Below the pieces are notes generated by a model. The model was not told the origin of the DNA. It saw nothing but the letters and a program-made list of their open reading frames with translations, and ran no database searches. Below are positions 8,015 through 17,199 of a stretch of 61,693 nucleotides of DNA, in pieces. Numbering within the stretch: position 1 is the first letter of the stretch; every line of letters begins with the position of its first letter. Origin of the DNA: Lachnospiraceae bacterium (lineage in GTDB: Bacteria > Bacillota > Clostridia > Lachnospirales > Lachnospiraceae); contig CAJTDK010000020.1 of assembly GCA_910575105.1 (NCBI GenBank), positions 1 to 61,693 on the forward strand, given 5' to 3'. Both the position numbers and the translations under genes were made by a program.

Positions 8015-10156
8015 TTATTTTTTCGCAAACTTTGTCTTCATCACATACCAGAGGGCACCGGTAATGCACACCGAAGAATATCCGCCGCAGACGATACCTA
8101 CCATAAGCGGCAGCGCAAATTCTTTGATCGAGCTTACACCCAATACAAACAGTACCGCTACCATCACGAAAGTCGTCAGCGAGGTGTAGATACTTCTGGT
8201 AAGCGTCTGGGTGATACTCTTGTTCACCAGTTCCTTGATGTCTGTGTTCCTCGTCTTATAATGAAGCTCCTCGCGGATACGGTCAAAGATTACGATGGTC
8301 GCATTGATGGAATAACCTACAATAGTCAGCATACATGCGATAAAAGTATTGCCCACCGACACTCTTGCCGCCGCATAGAAAGCAAGTACTACAAGCACGT
8401 CGTGCAAAAGCGCCACGACCGCACTGGTGGCAAACCGGATATCCTTAAACCTGAACCAGATATAAAGCAGCATACACAATGTCGCAACGATTACTGCGAT
8501 GACCGCGTCACGCCGCATCTCGCCGCTGACCGTAGAGCTGATATTCTCTGCCGTGATCTCTTCTTCCTTTACGTCAAAGCTGTCGGCCAGCGCCTTGTTA
8601 AGCTCCTCGCGCTGGTCAAGTTCTAAGGTTCTTGTCTTGATGATCACCTGCTTTGTTCCCGCAACCTTCTGTGTCTGTACATTATTATCCCCGGTCACTT
8701 TCTCCACAACCGGCACGATCTGCGCATCGATCTCGTCGATAGTATAATCCTTGTCGAATGGAACGGTCGTTGACGTACCGCCCTCGAACTCCAGGCTGTA
8801 CTCAAAGGCTCCCTGTCCTCTCGACCCGTTCACGCCCATAAAGACGAAGCCCGCTACGATCAGCACCAGCGATACCGCAAAGCAGATGTTCTTCTTGCTG
8901 AGGAAATCAATCGATTTTCTCTCCTTCGTCTTATGGTAATATAATTTCTCGTCTCTTAAGCCCACCGCATAGAAAGCAAAGACGATAAGCCGTGTCACTA
9001 CAAGAGCGGTGAACATAGACACGACAATACCGATCGCCAGCGTCTGTGCAAAGCCCTTAACCGTACCGGAACCCCGAAGCCACAGTACCGCAGCCGCGAT
9101 AAGTGTCGTCACGTTGCCGTCCACGATCGCAGACATGGCCTTCTGGAAGCCGGTCTTAAGCGAATTCCTGACGCTCTTTCCAAGGGCGATCTCCTCCTTC
9201 ACACGGGCGAAGATAATGACGTTGGCATCCACTGCCATACCAATACTCAAGATAATACCTGCGATACCTGGCAGTGTCAGCGTCACCTCAAAGGCATTCA
9301 GGATAATCATCACAAGCTCAGTATAGATGATCAGCGCCAGAGAGGCTGCAAATCCCGGAAGATAGTAGGCAAAGATCATAAACAGGAATACCAGCACAAG
9401 ACCGATAGCGCCCGCTTTAAGGCTGGTGCTTATCGCCTGCTCTCCAAGCTGTGCTCCGACTACATTGGAGCGCAGCTCCTCAAGCTCTAATTTCAGCCCT
9501 CCGATGCGAATAGTGGAAGCAAGGTTTTCCGCTTCCTCATAGGTAAAATTACCGGTAATATGGGCACTTCCGTCTGGAATCGCCTCATCTACCTCCGGAT
9601 CGCTGATGACCTCGCCGTCATAGATGATGGCGATCGTCTTCCCGATATTCTCCTCAGTAGCCTGAGCAAATTTCTCTTTTCCTTCATCATTAAGGCTAAG
9701 CTCCACCGAATACTCGGTATTGCCCATCGAGTTCTGTATGGATCTGGCTGTAGCCGTGCTGATATCCGATCCGGTGATCACTGTCGTCCCGTCCTCGGTC
9801 TGGAACTCCAGGGAACCAGGCTTGCCAAGCTCGTCTAAGATCTCATTGGCATTGGTCACGCCGGGAATCTCGATATTGATCCGGTCATTGCCTTCCTGGT
9901 AAACCGTCGCTTCCGTACTGTACTGCTCCACACGTTTCTGCAGCTTATAGATCGTGTCGTTCATCTCACTCTCTGTGGGATTCTTTTCTTTTACCTGGTA
10001 GGTAATACTGACACCGCCTGCCAGATCCAGGCCCAGCTTAATATTCTCCGCCGCTCCGGAATGCTTCTTCCCGATTCCCACGACGGTGGTAAATCCCAGG
10101 AAAGCGATCAGGACCACCGCCAGCACCAGGCTGAGTATACCTCTACTTTTCTTCAT
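8015..10156 (-). CDS. secDF: SecDF fused protein-export membrane subunit
   Basis: A 713-residue fusion of SecD and SecF, the proton-driven accessory subunits of the SecYEG translocon. The SecD half has one N-terminal membrane helix, the LGLDLAGGVSITYQV motif, a periplasmic P1-type region and five further helices (about 235-400). The SecF half starts near 415 (DFLSKKNICFAVSL) with its own first helix, FEGGTSTTV motif and five C-terminal helices. Fused SecDF is common in Firmicutes. It lies 77 bp downstream of the SCIFF maturase gene and may be cotranscribed with it. Confidence 0.93.
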   Translation of the reverse strand: MKKSRGILSLVLAVVLIAFLGFTTVVGIGKKHSGAAENIKLGLDLAGGVSITYQVKEKNPTESEMNDTIYKLQKRVEQYSTEATVYQEGNDRINIEIPGVTNANEILDELGKPGSLEFQTEDGTTVITGSDISTATARSIQNSMGNTEYSVELSLNDEGKEKFAQATEENIGKTIAIIYDGEVISDPEVDEAIPDGSAHITGNFTYEEAENLASTIRIGGLKLELEELRSNVVGAQLGEQAISTSLKAGAIGLVLVFLFMIFAYYLPGFAASLALIIYTELVMIILNAFEVTLTLPGIAGIILSIGMAVDANVIIFARVKEEIALGKSVRNSLKTGFQKAMSAIVDGNVTTLIAAAVLWLRGSGTVKGFAQTLAIGIVVSMFTALVVTRLIVFAFYAVGLRDEKLYYHKTKERKSIDFLSKKNICFAVSLVLIVAGFVFMGVNGSRGQGAFEYSLEFEGGTSTTVPFDKDYTIDEIDAQIVPVVEKVTGDNNVQTQKVAGTKQVIIKTRTLELDQREELNKALADSFDVKEEEITAENISSTVSGEMRRDAVIAVIVATLCMLLYIWFRFKDIRFATSAVVALLHDVLVVLAFYAAARVSVGNTFIACMLTIVGYSINATIVIFDRIREELHYKTRNTDIKELVNKSITQTLTRSIYTSLTTFVMVAVLFVLGVSSIKEFALPLMVGIVCGGYSSVCITGALWYVMKTKFAKK

Positions 10157-10233
10157 GTTTCTCTTCCTTTCTTACCTGTCTAAAGTGATAAAGATTACTG
10201 ACCGCCCAGCAGACAGTAACTTATAAAGCCCCT

Positions 10234-11622
10234 TTAAGATAAGGCCGCCTTTATCATGATCGCGCATTCCACACGCTTCCTTTGCATCTCGCACCCGATG
10301 TCATAAGCATCGTGGATCGTCCCGTGGAAATTATACGCATTGGCCATGCAGCCGCCGCTGCAGTAAAATTTGGCAAAACAACTTCTGCACTTCTCCTTCG
10401 TATAGACATTGCAGCTTCGGAAATCATCCGCGATCTCTGGCTTTACGATCCCGTCGTCCACATTGCCCATCAGGAATTTCTCCTGGCCGACAAACTGATG
10501 GCAGGGATACAGATCCCCCCAGGGCGTCACTGCCAGATACTCCGTCCCTGAACCGCAGCCCGACAGCCGCTTCGCCACGCACGGCCCGCCTTCTAAGTCT
10601 ATCATAAAATGGAAGAAATGAAAACCATTTCCTGACTTTTCCCTCTCGATCATGATCTTTGCCAGCTTATCATACTCCTCCATGATCACCGGAAGATCCG
10701 ATTCCCGGATAGCGTAAGGGTCTGACTCGTCCCCCACCACCGGCTCTATGGACATCTGCTTAAACCCGAGATCCGCAAAATGCAGGATATCCTCAGAAAA
10801 GTCCAGGTTTTCCCTCGTAAATGTCCCCCGGACATAATACCGCTCCTGATTGCGGCTGTCCGCAAGCTTCTGAAACTTCGGTACGATCAGGCTGTAGCTC
10901 CCCGATCCGTTCCTGAAGGGCCGCATACGGTCGTTGACTTCGGGCCGTCCGTCAAGGCTTAAGACCACATTGTCCATCTCCCGGTTGACAAAGGCTTCAA
11001 TCTCGTCGTCGAGAAGCACCCCGTTGGTCGTCACAGTGAACCGGAAATGCTTGTCATGCGCCTTCTCCTGCTCTCTCCCGTAGGCTACCAGGTCCTTCAC
11101 CACCTGCCAGTTAAGGAGCGGCTCCCCGCCGAAGAAATCCACCTCCAGATTGCGCCTGCTCCCGGAGTTGGCGATCAGGAAATCCAGCGCCTTCTTTCCC
11201 ACTTCATAGCTCATGAGGGCACGCCTGCCGTGATACTCCCCTTCCTCCGCAAAGCAGTACTTACAGGCAAGATTGCAGTCGTGAGCGATGTGCAGACACA
11301 GCGCCTTCACCACCGTCTTCCTCTTCTTTACCTCATCCAGAAGGCATTCATAGCAGTCCGGCGCAAAGAGCTGTCCCGCCTCTGCAAGCTCTGCCACGTC
11401 CTCCAGCGCCTCCGCAAGCTCGCTCTCTATGTACCTGTCTCCCAGGCTTTCTTTTAAAAGCGCCAAGGCTCTGCCGTCCTTCAATGTCTTCGGCGTATGC
11501 GTCCCGTCCTGTCCGCTTAAGCAGGCGATGACGTCATAGCACAGCTCATCCACCACATGGACGGCGCCGCTGTTTACATCCAGGACAATATTGTATCCAT
11601 TACTCTTATACTGATGTATCAT
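10234..11622 (-). CDS. scfB: SCIFF peptide maturase ScfB (radical SAM/SPASM)
   Basis: This 462-residue radical SAM enzyme installs thioether crosslinks into the SCIFF peptide encoded just upstream. The cluster motif CNLACKYC gives Cys116, Cys120 and Cys123. A cysteine-rich SPASM region near the C-terminus (CGSGTEYLAV, CRSCFAKFYCSGGC) should hold two auxiliary clusters. The N-terminal region (NSGAVHVVDELCYDVI) resembles the peptide-recognition domain of this family. The start at 11622 is chosen because AAGGGG lies seven bases upstream; longer frames lack a site. The tight pairing with scfA makes the assignment firm. Confidence 0.93.
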   Translation of the reverse strand: MIHQYKSNGYNIVLDVNSGAVHVVDELCYDVIACLSGQDGTHTPKTLKDGRALALLKESLGDRYIESELAEALEDVAELAEAGQLFAPDCYECLLDEVKKRKTVVKALCLHIAHDCNLACKYCFAEEGEYHGRRALMSYEVGKKALDFLIANSGSRRNLEVDFFGGEPLLNWQVVKDLVAYGREQEKAHDKHFRFTVTTNGVLLDDEIEAFVNREMDNVVLSLDGRPEVNDRMRPFRNGSGSYSLIVPKFQKLADSRNQERYYVRGTFTRENLDFSEDILHFADLGFKQMSIEPVVGDESDPYAIRESDLPVIMEEYDKLAKIMIEREKSGNGFHFFHFMIDLEGGPCVAKRLSGCGSGTEYLAVTPWGDLYPCHQFVGQEKFLMGNVDDGIVKPEIADDFRSCNVYTKEKCRSCFAKFYCSGGCMANAYNFHGTIHDAYDIGCEMQRKRVECAIMIKAALS

Positions 11623-11676
11623 CAAGCTACCCCTTTCAGCTAAAGCATTAGATAAACCGCCTAAATACGACAAGAA

Positions 11677-11701
11677 ACAGCGACCCGCAAAAGACCGCTG
11701 T
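11677..11701 (-). terminator. Weak hairpin between scfA and scfB
   Basis: ACAGCG/CGCTGT on the minus strand forms a 6-bp stem with a 13-nt loop followed by TTCTT. It could be a leaky terminator giving more scfA than scfB transcript, which would suit a peptide/enzyme pair. Confidence 0.35.
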
Positions 11702-11730
11702 CCCGAGTATTCCTTTTTACTTAACTGCTG

Positions 11731-11874
11731 CTATTTCTTCTGTTCACAGGTCTGGTTTCCTACTGTGCAGGATGTCTTACATGCAGACTGACAGGATGTC
11801 TGGCACTCGCCGCATCCGCCCTTCTTCACCGTGTTGCTAAACGTCTGTGTATTCAAAGTCTTCACATGCTTCAT
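11731..11874 (-). CDS. scfA: SCIFF precursor peptide (six-cysteine RiPP)
   Basis: A 47-residue peptide starting MKHVKTLNTQTF, with six cysteines in its C-terminal half (Cys21, 24, 28, 32, 36 and 43) and the KKGGCGECQTSCQSACKTSC core of the six-cysteines-in-forty-five (SCIFF) family. AGGAGG precedes the ATG by eight bases. The family is nearly universal in Clostridia and is modified by the adjacent radical SAM/SPASM enzyme to create Cys-to-Thr thioether bonds; its cellular role is not settled. It has its own promoter at 11944-11972. Confidence 0.95.
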   Translation of the reverse strand: MKHVKTLNTQTFSNTVKKGGCGECQTSCQSACKTSCTVGNQTCEQKK

Positions 11875-11943
11875 GATCACGTCCTCCTATCTCTCTTATC
11901 CGTTCTGTAACGCAATTTCTCAGAGTTTCAACTCGTCCGTAGT

Positions 11944-11972
11944 ATTATATCATCCCGGAACTATTTTCGCAA
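11944..11972 (-). promoter_or_regulatory. Sigma-A type promoter of scfA-scfB
   Basis: On the minus strand TTGCGA and TATAAT are separated by exactly 17 bp, about 60 bp upstream of the scfA ribosome binding site. Confidence 0.7.
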
Positions 11973-11980
11973 TCCTTTTC

Positions 11981-12355
11981 TTAAGAAATCATGCCACCGG
12001 CCATTCCTCCCCCGGCGCACAGCACGAATGTGGTCAGAAGATTGGCTCCGTCGCCGTTGAGCCCCCGGTATACGCCAAGCGTAATGAGCAAAAGCAGCCC
12101 GAAATAAACCACGCCGAGGCTCAGTCCCCAGATGTACCGCTTAACCTTCATCAGCTTCCCCATAATAAAGCCTCCCACTAAGGTCGACAGTACATAGATC
12201 CCCACGATCGCAGCCGACACCGTCCGCTCATTTAACTCCAGCCGGTACAAAAGCACGGCCAGTATTACTAAGAGAACGCCCGTCACGATGTAAGCGGCCA
12301 GCAGTGATTTTAACATCCACACAACCTTTGGATTTCTCCGAATCCGTCTCTCCAT
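11981..12355 (-). CDS. TIGR04086 family membrane protein
   Basis: A 124-residue protein with a basic N-terminus (MERRIRRNPK) and four predicted membrane helices at about 13-37, 45-65, 72-95 and 103-124. Helix four ends in a glycine-rich segment (CAGGGMAGGMIS). It matches the small TIGR04086 membrane family of Firmicutes, which often lies beside the SCIFF genes, as here. No catalytic motif is visible and the function is unknown. It is upstream of the scfA promoter and codirectional. Confidence 0.8.
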   Translation of the reverse strand: MERRIRRNPKVVWMLKSLLAAYIVTGVLLVILAVLLYRLELNERTVSAAIVGIYVLSTLVGGFIMGKLMKVKRYIWGLSLGVVYFGLLLLITLGVYRGLNGDGANLLTTFVLCAGGGMAGGMIS

Positions 12356-12413
12356 CCTATCCCTCCCTTGCCTAATACAAGGTATGACTCAGGGATTAAG
12401 ATTATTCCGGAAA

Positions 12414-12962
12414 TTATTGCTCCATCTGTTTTCCTAAAAATCCCGCCGCGCAGGACGCCATCTTCTGCTCCAGCTCAGAGAACTTCTTCTTGGCCTCCTT
12501 GGCTAAAAGAATCACTCCCCCGATCACATCACCCTCGCAGAGGATGGGGCTGATGACCTCATGGGCATATTCGTCCTCCTGGTTGGTGGTGATCTTGATA
12601 AACTTTTTATCCTCCTCCGAGGCCATGACAGAACTCCGGTCCTCCAGCACCCGCTCTAGCTGCTTGCTGATGTATTTATCCTGCAGTTCCTTTTTCCCGG
12701 TGCCCGCAGCCGCCACGATCTGGTCTGTATCGCAGACACACACCAGGCATCCCATGGTCTGGGAAAGGCTCTCCGCATACTGCTTTGCAAATGCCGACAG
12801 CTCCCCGATAGGTGAATATTTTTTCAGGATGATCTCACCTTCCCTGTCTGTGAAGATCTCTAATGGGTCGCCCTCCCGGATTCTCAATGTCCTCCGGATC
12901 TCCTTCGGGATCACGACCCTTCCCAAATCATCAATTCTGCGTACAATTCCTGTTGCCTTCAT
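12414..12962 (-). CDS. spoVT: Stage V sporulation protein T (SpoVT)
   Basis: A 182-residue transcription factor. Residues 1-50 form the AbrB-type swapped-hairpin DNA-binding domain (MKATGIVRRIDDLGRVVIPK). Residues about 56-182 form the GAF-like effector domain characteristic of SpoVT. In Bacillus it is made in the forespore under sigma-G and modulates sigma-G genes for coat, germination and spore resistance. A CGGAGG ribosome binding site precedes the ATG. It lies 51 bp downstream of the MoxR-linked membrane protein, although functional linkage with that operon is doubtful. Confidence 0.94.
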   Translation of the reverse strand: MKATGIVRRIDDLGRVVIPKEIRRTLRIREGDPLEIFTDREGEIILKKYSPIGELSAFAKQYAESLSQTMGCLVCVCDTDQIVAAAGTGKKELQDKYISKQLERVLEDRSSVMASEEDKKFIKITTNQEDEYAHEVISPILCEGDVIGGVILLAKEAKKKFSELEQKMASCAAGFLGKQMEQ

Positions 12963-13013
12963 AAATATTCCTCCGTTTTTGTATTCAGATATGCTGTGTG
13001 CGAACTGTTACTA

Positions 13014-14312
13014 TTATCTGTCAAAATTGGAGAAAATATGCACGCACTGTTTTACTTCTTCTTTTGTACATTCTTCATTTCCATACCGCGCTTTTTCGTA
13101 CAGATCATGGGCAACACGGAAATCCCGGCTTTTATCCGGTCTGGCGTCAACGCGGTAAAACCCGGCCTTCTCTTCCAGTTCAAGGGGCGTCTCGCTCCCT
13201 GATATGCTTCCGGCCGCTCTGCGCTTCACCGCCCGCCGGTAAAGTCTGCGTATCCTCCTGGCAGGGGAAAATATGCCCTCTTTTTTCGCCCCGGTCTTCA
13301 CCCCTTCGCCGGCCTCACCGTCCTCCTCATCCTTCCCGAGAAATACCACCTCATCCCCGCCTTCATCCGAAAAATTCTCTGCCGCCCGCCTGACCGCAGC
13401 AAAGACCATACGAAGTGCCAGCCAGGAGATCCAGATCAGCATCAGAAGACACACCAGCTTCGACGCAGCTTTCATCCACGGCGGCGTCTCCTTCGCCGAG
13501 GCCTTAATCCGCATCAGCTCCTCCATCATCAGATCAGGCTCTGCACTCTCCGCGTAAGCTTCCTCCCCGCTGGTATATTCCGCCGGCTGCCCTTCAAACC
13601 GTAGCTTTGTCAGCGGCTCCTCATGATAGAGCGCCGCCGGAAGCATGGACAGAAGAAGAAGGATCGTCCCCGCTGCCAGAATACCCGCCCCGGTTCTCTT
13701 CATGCCCTTTACCGGAAGATTGGCCACATACCGGTTCCTCTCCGCAAATTCCTCAAGCTGCCAAAGACAGCAGTAAACCAGGCAGACCCAAAGCTCCGCC
13801 GCCAGGAGGGAAAGCATCAGTCCCAAAAGCCCGTAAGCCCCAGAGGCCACAAGCCCCAGATACAGCAGCGCGAACAGCAGGCAGTGGGTGATCTTCGGAC
13901 AGTCGAGCAGAGTCGGCGCCTCCCAAAACTGTGCTCCTTCCTGCGCCCCTGCCTCCCCTGGCATCTCCCGCATCCTCCGCCTGATCTCCCCCTGCTTAAG
14001 CTTTGCATAGCAGCGGAACAGGCAGATCAATACCGTAAACCATCCCACAAGCCGGCTGCCGGCAAAGAGCGCCATGGCCCATACAAGCGTCGTCCCAAAC
14101 AGGCAGAATAGCACAAGGCTCTTACACCTCCTTACCAGAATATCTGTCACCACCACCGGAATGAAAAGCACTGCCCCCAGGGCCAGAAACCGAAAAAGCG
14201 CCGCTCCCTCCATATGCCGCACCCCCGCAAAGAGCACCCAGACACCCTCAAGAATAAGTATACTGTGTACCCAGGACAGCAGGCGCAGCGCAAATCCTTT
14301 CTTCCTTCTCAT
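13014..14312 (-). CDS. Polytopic membrane protein of the MoxR/DUF58 operon
   Basis: A 432-residue protein with several N-terminal helices (about 15-110), a second cluster (about 145-190), a further helix near 210-230, an external acidic stretch and a final helix near 300-315. The charged cytoplasmic C-terminus ends with a DUF4129-like segment (DLYEKARYGNEECTKEEV). The start at 14312 gives an ATGA overlap with the DUF58 stop, indicating translational coupling. MoxR, DUF58 and such membrane proteins (often with transglutaminase domains) form surface-associated assemblies of unknown task. No transglutaminase domain is visible here. Confidence 0.75.
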   Translation of the reverse strand: MRRKKGFALRLLSWVHSILILEGVWVLFAGVRHMEGAALFRFLALGAVLFIPVVVTDILVRRCKSLVLFCLFGTTLVWAMALFAGSRLVGWFTVLICLFRCYAKLKQGEIRRRMREMPGEAGAQEGAQFWEAPTLLDCPKITHCLLFALLYLGLVASGAYGLLGLMLSLLAAELWVCLVYCCLWQLEEFAERNRYVANLPVKGMKRTGAGILAAGTILLLLSMLPAALYHEEPLTKLRFEGQPAEYTSGEEAYAESAEPDLMMEELMRIKASAKETPPWMKAASKLVCLLMLIWISWLALRMVFAAVRRAAENFSDEGGDEVVFLGKDEEDGEAGEGVKTGAKKEGIFSPARRIRRLYRRAVKRRAAGSISGSETPLELEEKAGFYRVDARPDKSRDFRVAHDLYEKARYGNEECTKEEVKQCVHIFSNFDR

Positions 14313-15481
14313 CCTTCCATCTCCCATCGAAAAACCGCCGCCCTTCCCGGCGACTCATTCCCCCAAAAGCCGGACGAGAAGCCGCCCGATCCGAATCCCT
14401 CTTTGGTTCTCCCAGAGACCGCCGCAGCATCCAGCTCATCCCCGGAACTCACCGGGATCACCCACAGGACCGGATTACCGCCTTCCGCCAGCGATGCCAC
14501 AGCCCCGGCAGTCTCCTCATCCAGATTCATAGAGATGACAACGTAGATCAGCTCCGTCGATAGCTCCTTCTTTTCCCGGGAGAGCACCTGGCTGATCCGC
14601 TTCGTTTCCTGATAAATATCGATCCGCGAAAGCTCCTCATAGAGCTTTTCAAGCCTCCCGGCTCCTTCCTTTAGATGAACGGGCTTCATACCATTTCCCG
14701 TCACCGTAAGCTCCATCCTTCCTTTCACTACCCGGGCCGCCAGCGACGCCGCAATGCGGATCCCCTCCTCATTGAGCCTGTCCTGGCGGACGATTCCCGG
14801 GTCTTCCGTATCCAGGATTATCCGCATCCGAATATTCGTAGCAGAATCGAACTGATTCACCAACAGCCCCTGCCCCTTGGCCGATGCCTTCCAGTTGATC
14901 TGGTTCATGGGATCCGACGGGCGGTACTCCCTGATCCCCGCAAACTGGAAGGGATCTGGAAAAAGCCTGTTCTTCGTCACCACCATCCCCGACACGGCCC
15001 TGCATAAAAGCGCTATCCGACGGCTGTCCACAAGCCTGGGATACACATACATAAAGGTCTGGAATTGCCGGTCGTCGTGAAAGCTTTTCCGGAAGAAAAA
15101 ATCATAGCCGATAACATCCGCCCCCTTAATCTCGTAAAATCCTCTTCGCCCGCACACAAAAGGAAGCCGCCTGATTACCTTCTGCCGGACAAAGAGGGAA
15201 AAGATATCCCTCCGGTAGCTCTGATCCGACACACTGGCATTGTCCTTCGCCTCCCCCGAAAACTTAAGGGCGCGCCCCATAGCCAGATTCACCTCCAGCG
15301 CAGGAAGAGGCAGAAGCTTATCATTAGTGATCTCCTCACGCAGATAGGCGGTGTCCCCCTCGTAGGCAGCGCGGGTTTCAAACGCCACCGCGATACCAAG
15401 CCCCCTGCTCCAGTACCTTCTATATAAAAGCCGCTGCAAGAGGTAAAATCCCCCCGCTCCCGCAAGCAGTAATAACAGCAT
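14309..15481 (-). CDS. DUF58 domain protein
   Basis: A 390-residue protein with one N-terminal membrane helix pair (MLLLLLAGAGGFYLLQ), an Ig-like middle region, and the DUF58 core around 195-225 (REYRPSDPMNQINWKASAK). The C-terminal half has a von Willebrand factor A-like fold, which in this family works with MoxR ATPases. It lies 27 bp downstream of moxR and overlaps the next gene by four bases. The role is probably chaperone-like or metal-dependent assembly at the membrane; no specific substrate can be named. Confidence 0.85.
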   Translation of the reverse strand: MLLLLLAGAGGFYLLQRLLYRRYWSRGLGIAVAFETRAAYEGDTAYLREEITNDKLLPLPALEVNLAMGRALKFSGEAKDNASVSDQSYRRDIFSLFVRQKVIRRLPFVCGRRGFYEIKGADVIGYDFFFRKSFHDDRQFQTFMYVYPRLVDSRRIALLCRAVSGMVVTKNRLFPDPFQFAGIREYRPSDPMNQINWKASAKGQGLLVNQFDSATNIRMRIILDTEDPGIVRQDRLNEEGIRIAASLAARVVKGRMELTVTGNGMKPVHLKEGAGRLEKLYEELSRIDIYQETKRISQVLSREKKELSTELIYVVISMNLDEETAGAVASLAEGGNPVLWVIPVSSGDELDAAAVSGRTKEGFGSGGFSSGFWGNESPGRAAVFRWEMEG

Positions 15482-15508
15482 GATCTCACTCCTTTACCGT
15501 CTCTGCCC

Positions 15509-16453
15509 TTAACGTCTGTCCCATCTTTCCGTCGGAAGCTCCACAGCCCCCACAATCCCCTCGATCACTCTCTCCCCGCTCCTTGTATCTCCTGCGGAGA
15601 CAGAAAGGCTCAGCCGGTGGGCAAGCACCGGAACCGCCACACATTTAATATCCTCCGGCACCACATACTCCCGCCCCTCAGTCATGGCAAATCCCTGGGC
15701 AGCGCGCACAAAAGCGATAGTCCCCCTCGGGCTTACGCCATGGACGATCCTCCCGTGCTTTCTCGTCTCATGAACAAGCCCGATCATATATTTCATCAGA
15801 TCCCGGTGGACATACACCTGCCTGCACCGCTCCTGTAGCCCTATGATATCCTCCCTGCCGCAGACACCCGAAAGCTCCGTTAAAGGCTCACCGCGAAGAA
15901 AGCGCTCTGCCATGGAAAGCTCCTGGTCCGGTGTCATCTCCTCCATGGAGATCCGCATAAGGAACCGATCCGTCTGCGCCTCCGGCAGCGGAAATGTCCC
16001 CAGCGTCTCTAAAGGATTCTGGGTGGCGATCACAAAAAACGGCCCGGAAAGCTTCCTTGTCACTCCATCCACCGTCACCTGGCTCTCTGCCATACACTCA
16101 AGAAGGCTGCTCTGGGTCTTGGGAGTAGCCCGGTTAATCTCGTCTGCCAGCAGGATATTGCAGAATACCGGTCCCTCCCGGAACACGAACCTTCCCTCCT
16201 TCGCGTCAAAATAATCAAGCCCCGTCACATCCGACGGAAGCAGATCCGGTGTGAACTGAACCCGCCCGAACTGCGCGTTCACCGATCTGGCAAGGGATTT
16301 GGCAAGCACCGTCTTGCCCGTCCCCGGAACATCCTCCAAAAGCACATGCCCTCCTGCTAAAAGCGCCGTAAGCATCAGCTTTATGGTCGTATCATTCCCG
16401 ATCATAACCTTTGCAATATTATCCTGAAGATCTCTAAGTACCTGAAGCTCCAT
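15509..16453 (-). CDS. MoxR family AAA+ ATPase
   Basis: This 314-residue ATPase has Walker A DVPGTGKT at 41-48, Walker B LLADEIN near 102-108, and the MoxR signature ECMAESQVTVDG, followed by an arginine-bearing sensor region and C-terminal lid. The frame is open upstream to 16618, but the family begins at the MELQVLRDLQ sequence, so the ATG at 16453 is preferred. First gene of the moxR, DUF58, membrane-protein operon. MoxR proteins act as chaperones for metal or cofactor insertion into partner complexes. Confidence 0.9.
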   Translation of the reverse strand: MELQVLRDLQDNIAKVMIGNDTTIKLMLTALLAGGHVLLEDVPGTGKTVLAKSLARSVNAQFGRVQFTPDLLPSDVTGLDYFDAKEGRFVFREGPVFCNILLADEINRATPKTQSSLLECMAESQVTVDGVTRKLSGPFFVIATQNPLETLGTFPLPEAQTDRFLMRISMEEMTPDQELSMAERFLRGEPLTELSGVCGREDIIGLQERCRQVYVHRDLMKYMIGLVHETRKHGRIVHGVSPRGTIAFVRAAQGFAMTEGREYVVPEDIKCVAVPVLAHRLSLSVSAGDTRSGERVIEGIVGAVELPTERWDRR

Positions 16454-16611
16454 CCTCTTATCCCATCCCTTCTGTAAATAAAAGCCAGAAGCCCTGACCG
16501 CTGCTAAAGGCCGCTCCTGTGCTGCCGGGCGCAAAGTGAACCGCAACGCTCCTTCCCCCTGCTTATATTGTACCAAATCTCTGTATGATTCACTATAATT
16601 ATTTTCAAAAC

Positions 16612-16640
16612 TTGCCAATCCGGACGCATTCTGCTAAAAT
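16612..16640 (+). promoter_or_regulatory. Promoter of the GatB/YqeY gene
   Basis: TTGCCA and TAAAAT with a 17-bp spacer lie about 25 bp upstream of the ribosome binding site of the plus-strand gene at 16680. Confidence 0.6.
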
Positions 16641-16679
16641 GTGAACCGTAAGCAAGAGACGAGAATGGAGGAGTGAACC

Positions 16680-17126
16680 ATGAGTAAGATCGATGAAGTA
16701 AGAGCTGATATGGTCAAAGCCATGAAGGCCGGCGACAAGGGCAGGAAGGATACCTTATCCCTTTTATTATCCGCACTTAAGAATAAAGCGATCGACAAAA
16801 GAGAAGACCTGACCCCGGAGGAGGAGACACAGGTCATCCTTAAGGAGATCAAGCAGGTAAAGGAAACACTGGACATGACTCCCGCAGACCGGGAGGATAT
16901 CATCAGAGAATGCACCGACCGCCTGAATGTACTGAACGACTACGCGCCGAAGATGATGGACGAAGGCGAGATCCGTGAAGTCATCAAGGCTGTCCTTGCC
17001 GAGACAGGGATCGACGCCCCTACCGCTAAGGATAAGGGAAAGATCATGAAAGTGCTTATGCCGAAAGTAAAAGGCAAGGCTGACGGCAAGCTGGTGAACG
17101 AGATCTTTACTGCATTTTTGCAGTAA
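16680..17126 (+). CDS. yqeY: GatB/YqeY domain-containing protein
   Basis: A 148-residue all-helical protein matching the YqeY family: an N-terminal helical bundle (MSKIDEVRADMVKAMKAGDK) and a C-terminal GatB-tail-like domain (PTAKDKGKIMKVLMPKVKGKADGKLVNEI). The domain is the tRNA-binding tail of GatB, so a tRNA-related role is suspected but not proven for the free-standing form. GGAGG precedes the ATG. It is one of few plus-strand genes here, has its own promoter and ends at a bidirectional terminator. Confidence 0.88.
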   Translation: MSKIDEVRADMVKAMKAGDKGRKDTLSLLLSALKNKAIDKREDLTPEEETQVILKEIKQVKETLDMTPADREDIIRECTDRLNVLNDYAPKMMDEGEIREVIKAVLAETGIDAPTAKDKGKIMKVLMPKVKGKADGKLVNEIFTAFLQ

Positions 17127-17147
17127 GGTAAAAAACGTAATAAAAAA

Positions 17148-17175
17148 AGGGCAGCATCCTTATCCTGCTGCCCTT
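17148..17175. terminator. Bidirectional terminator
   Basis: AGGGCAGCA/TGCTGCCCT forms a 9-bp stem. On the minus strand it is followed by TTTTTTT and on the plus strand by TTT, so it separates the convergent yqeY and foldase genes. Confidence 0.8.
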
Positions 17176-17199
17176 TAGGTTTGTCAAGTGCACACGGCT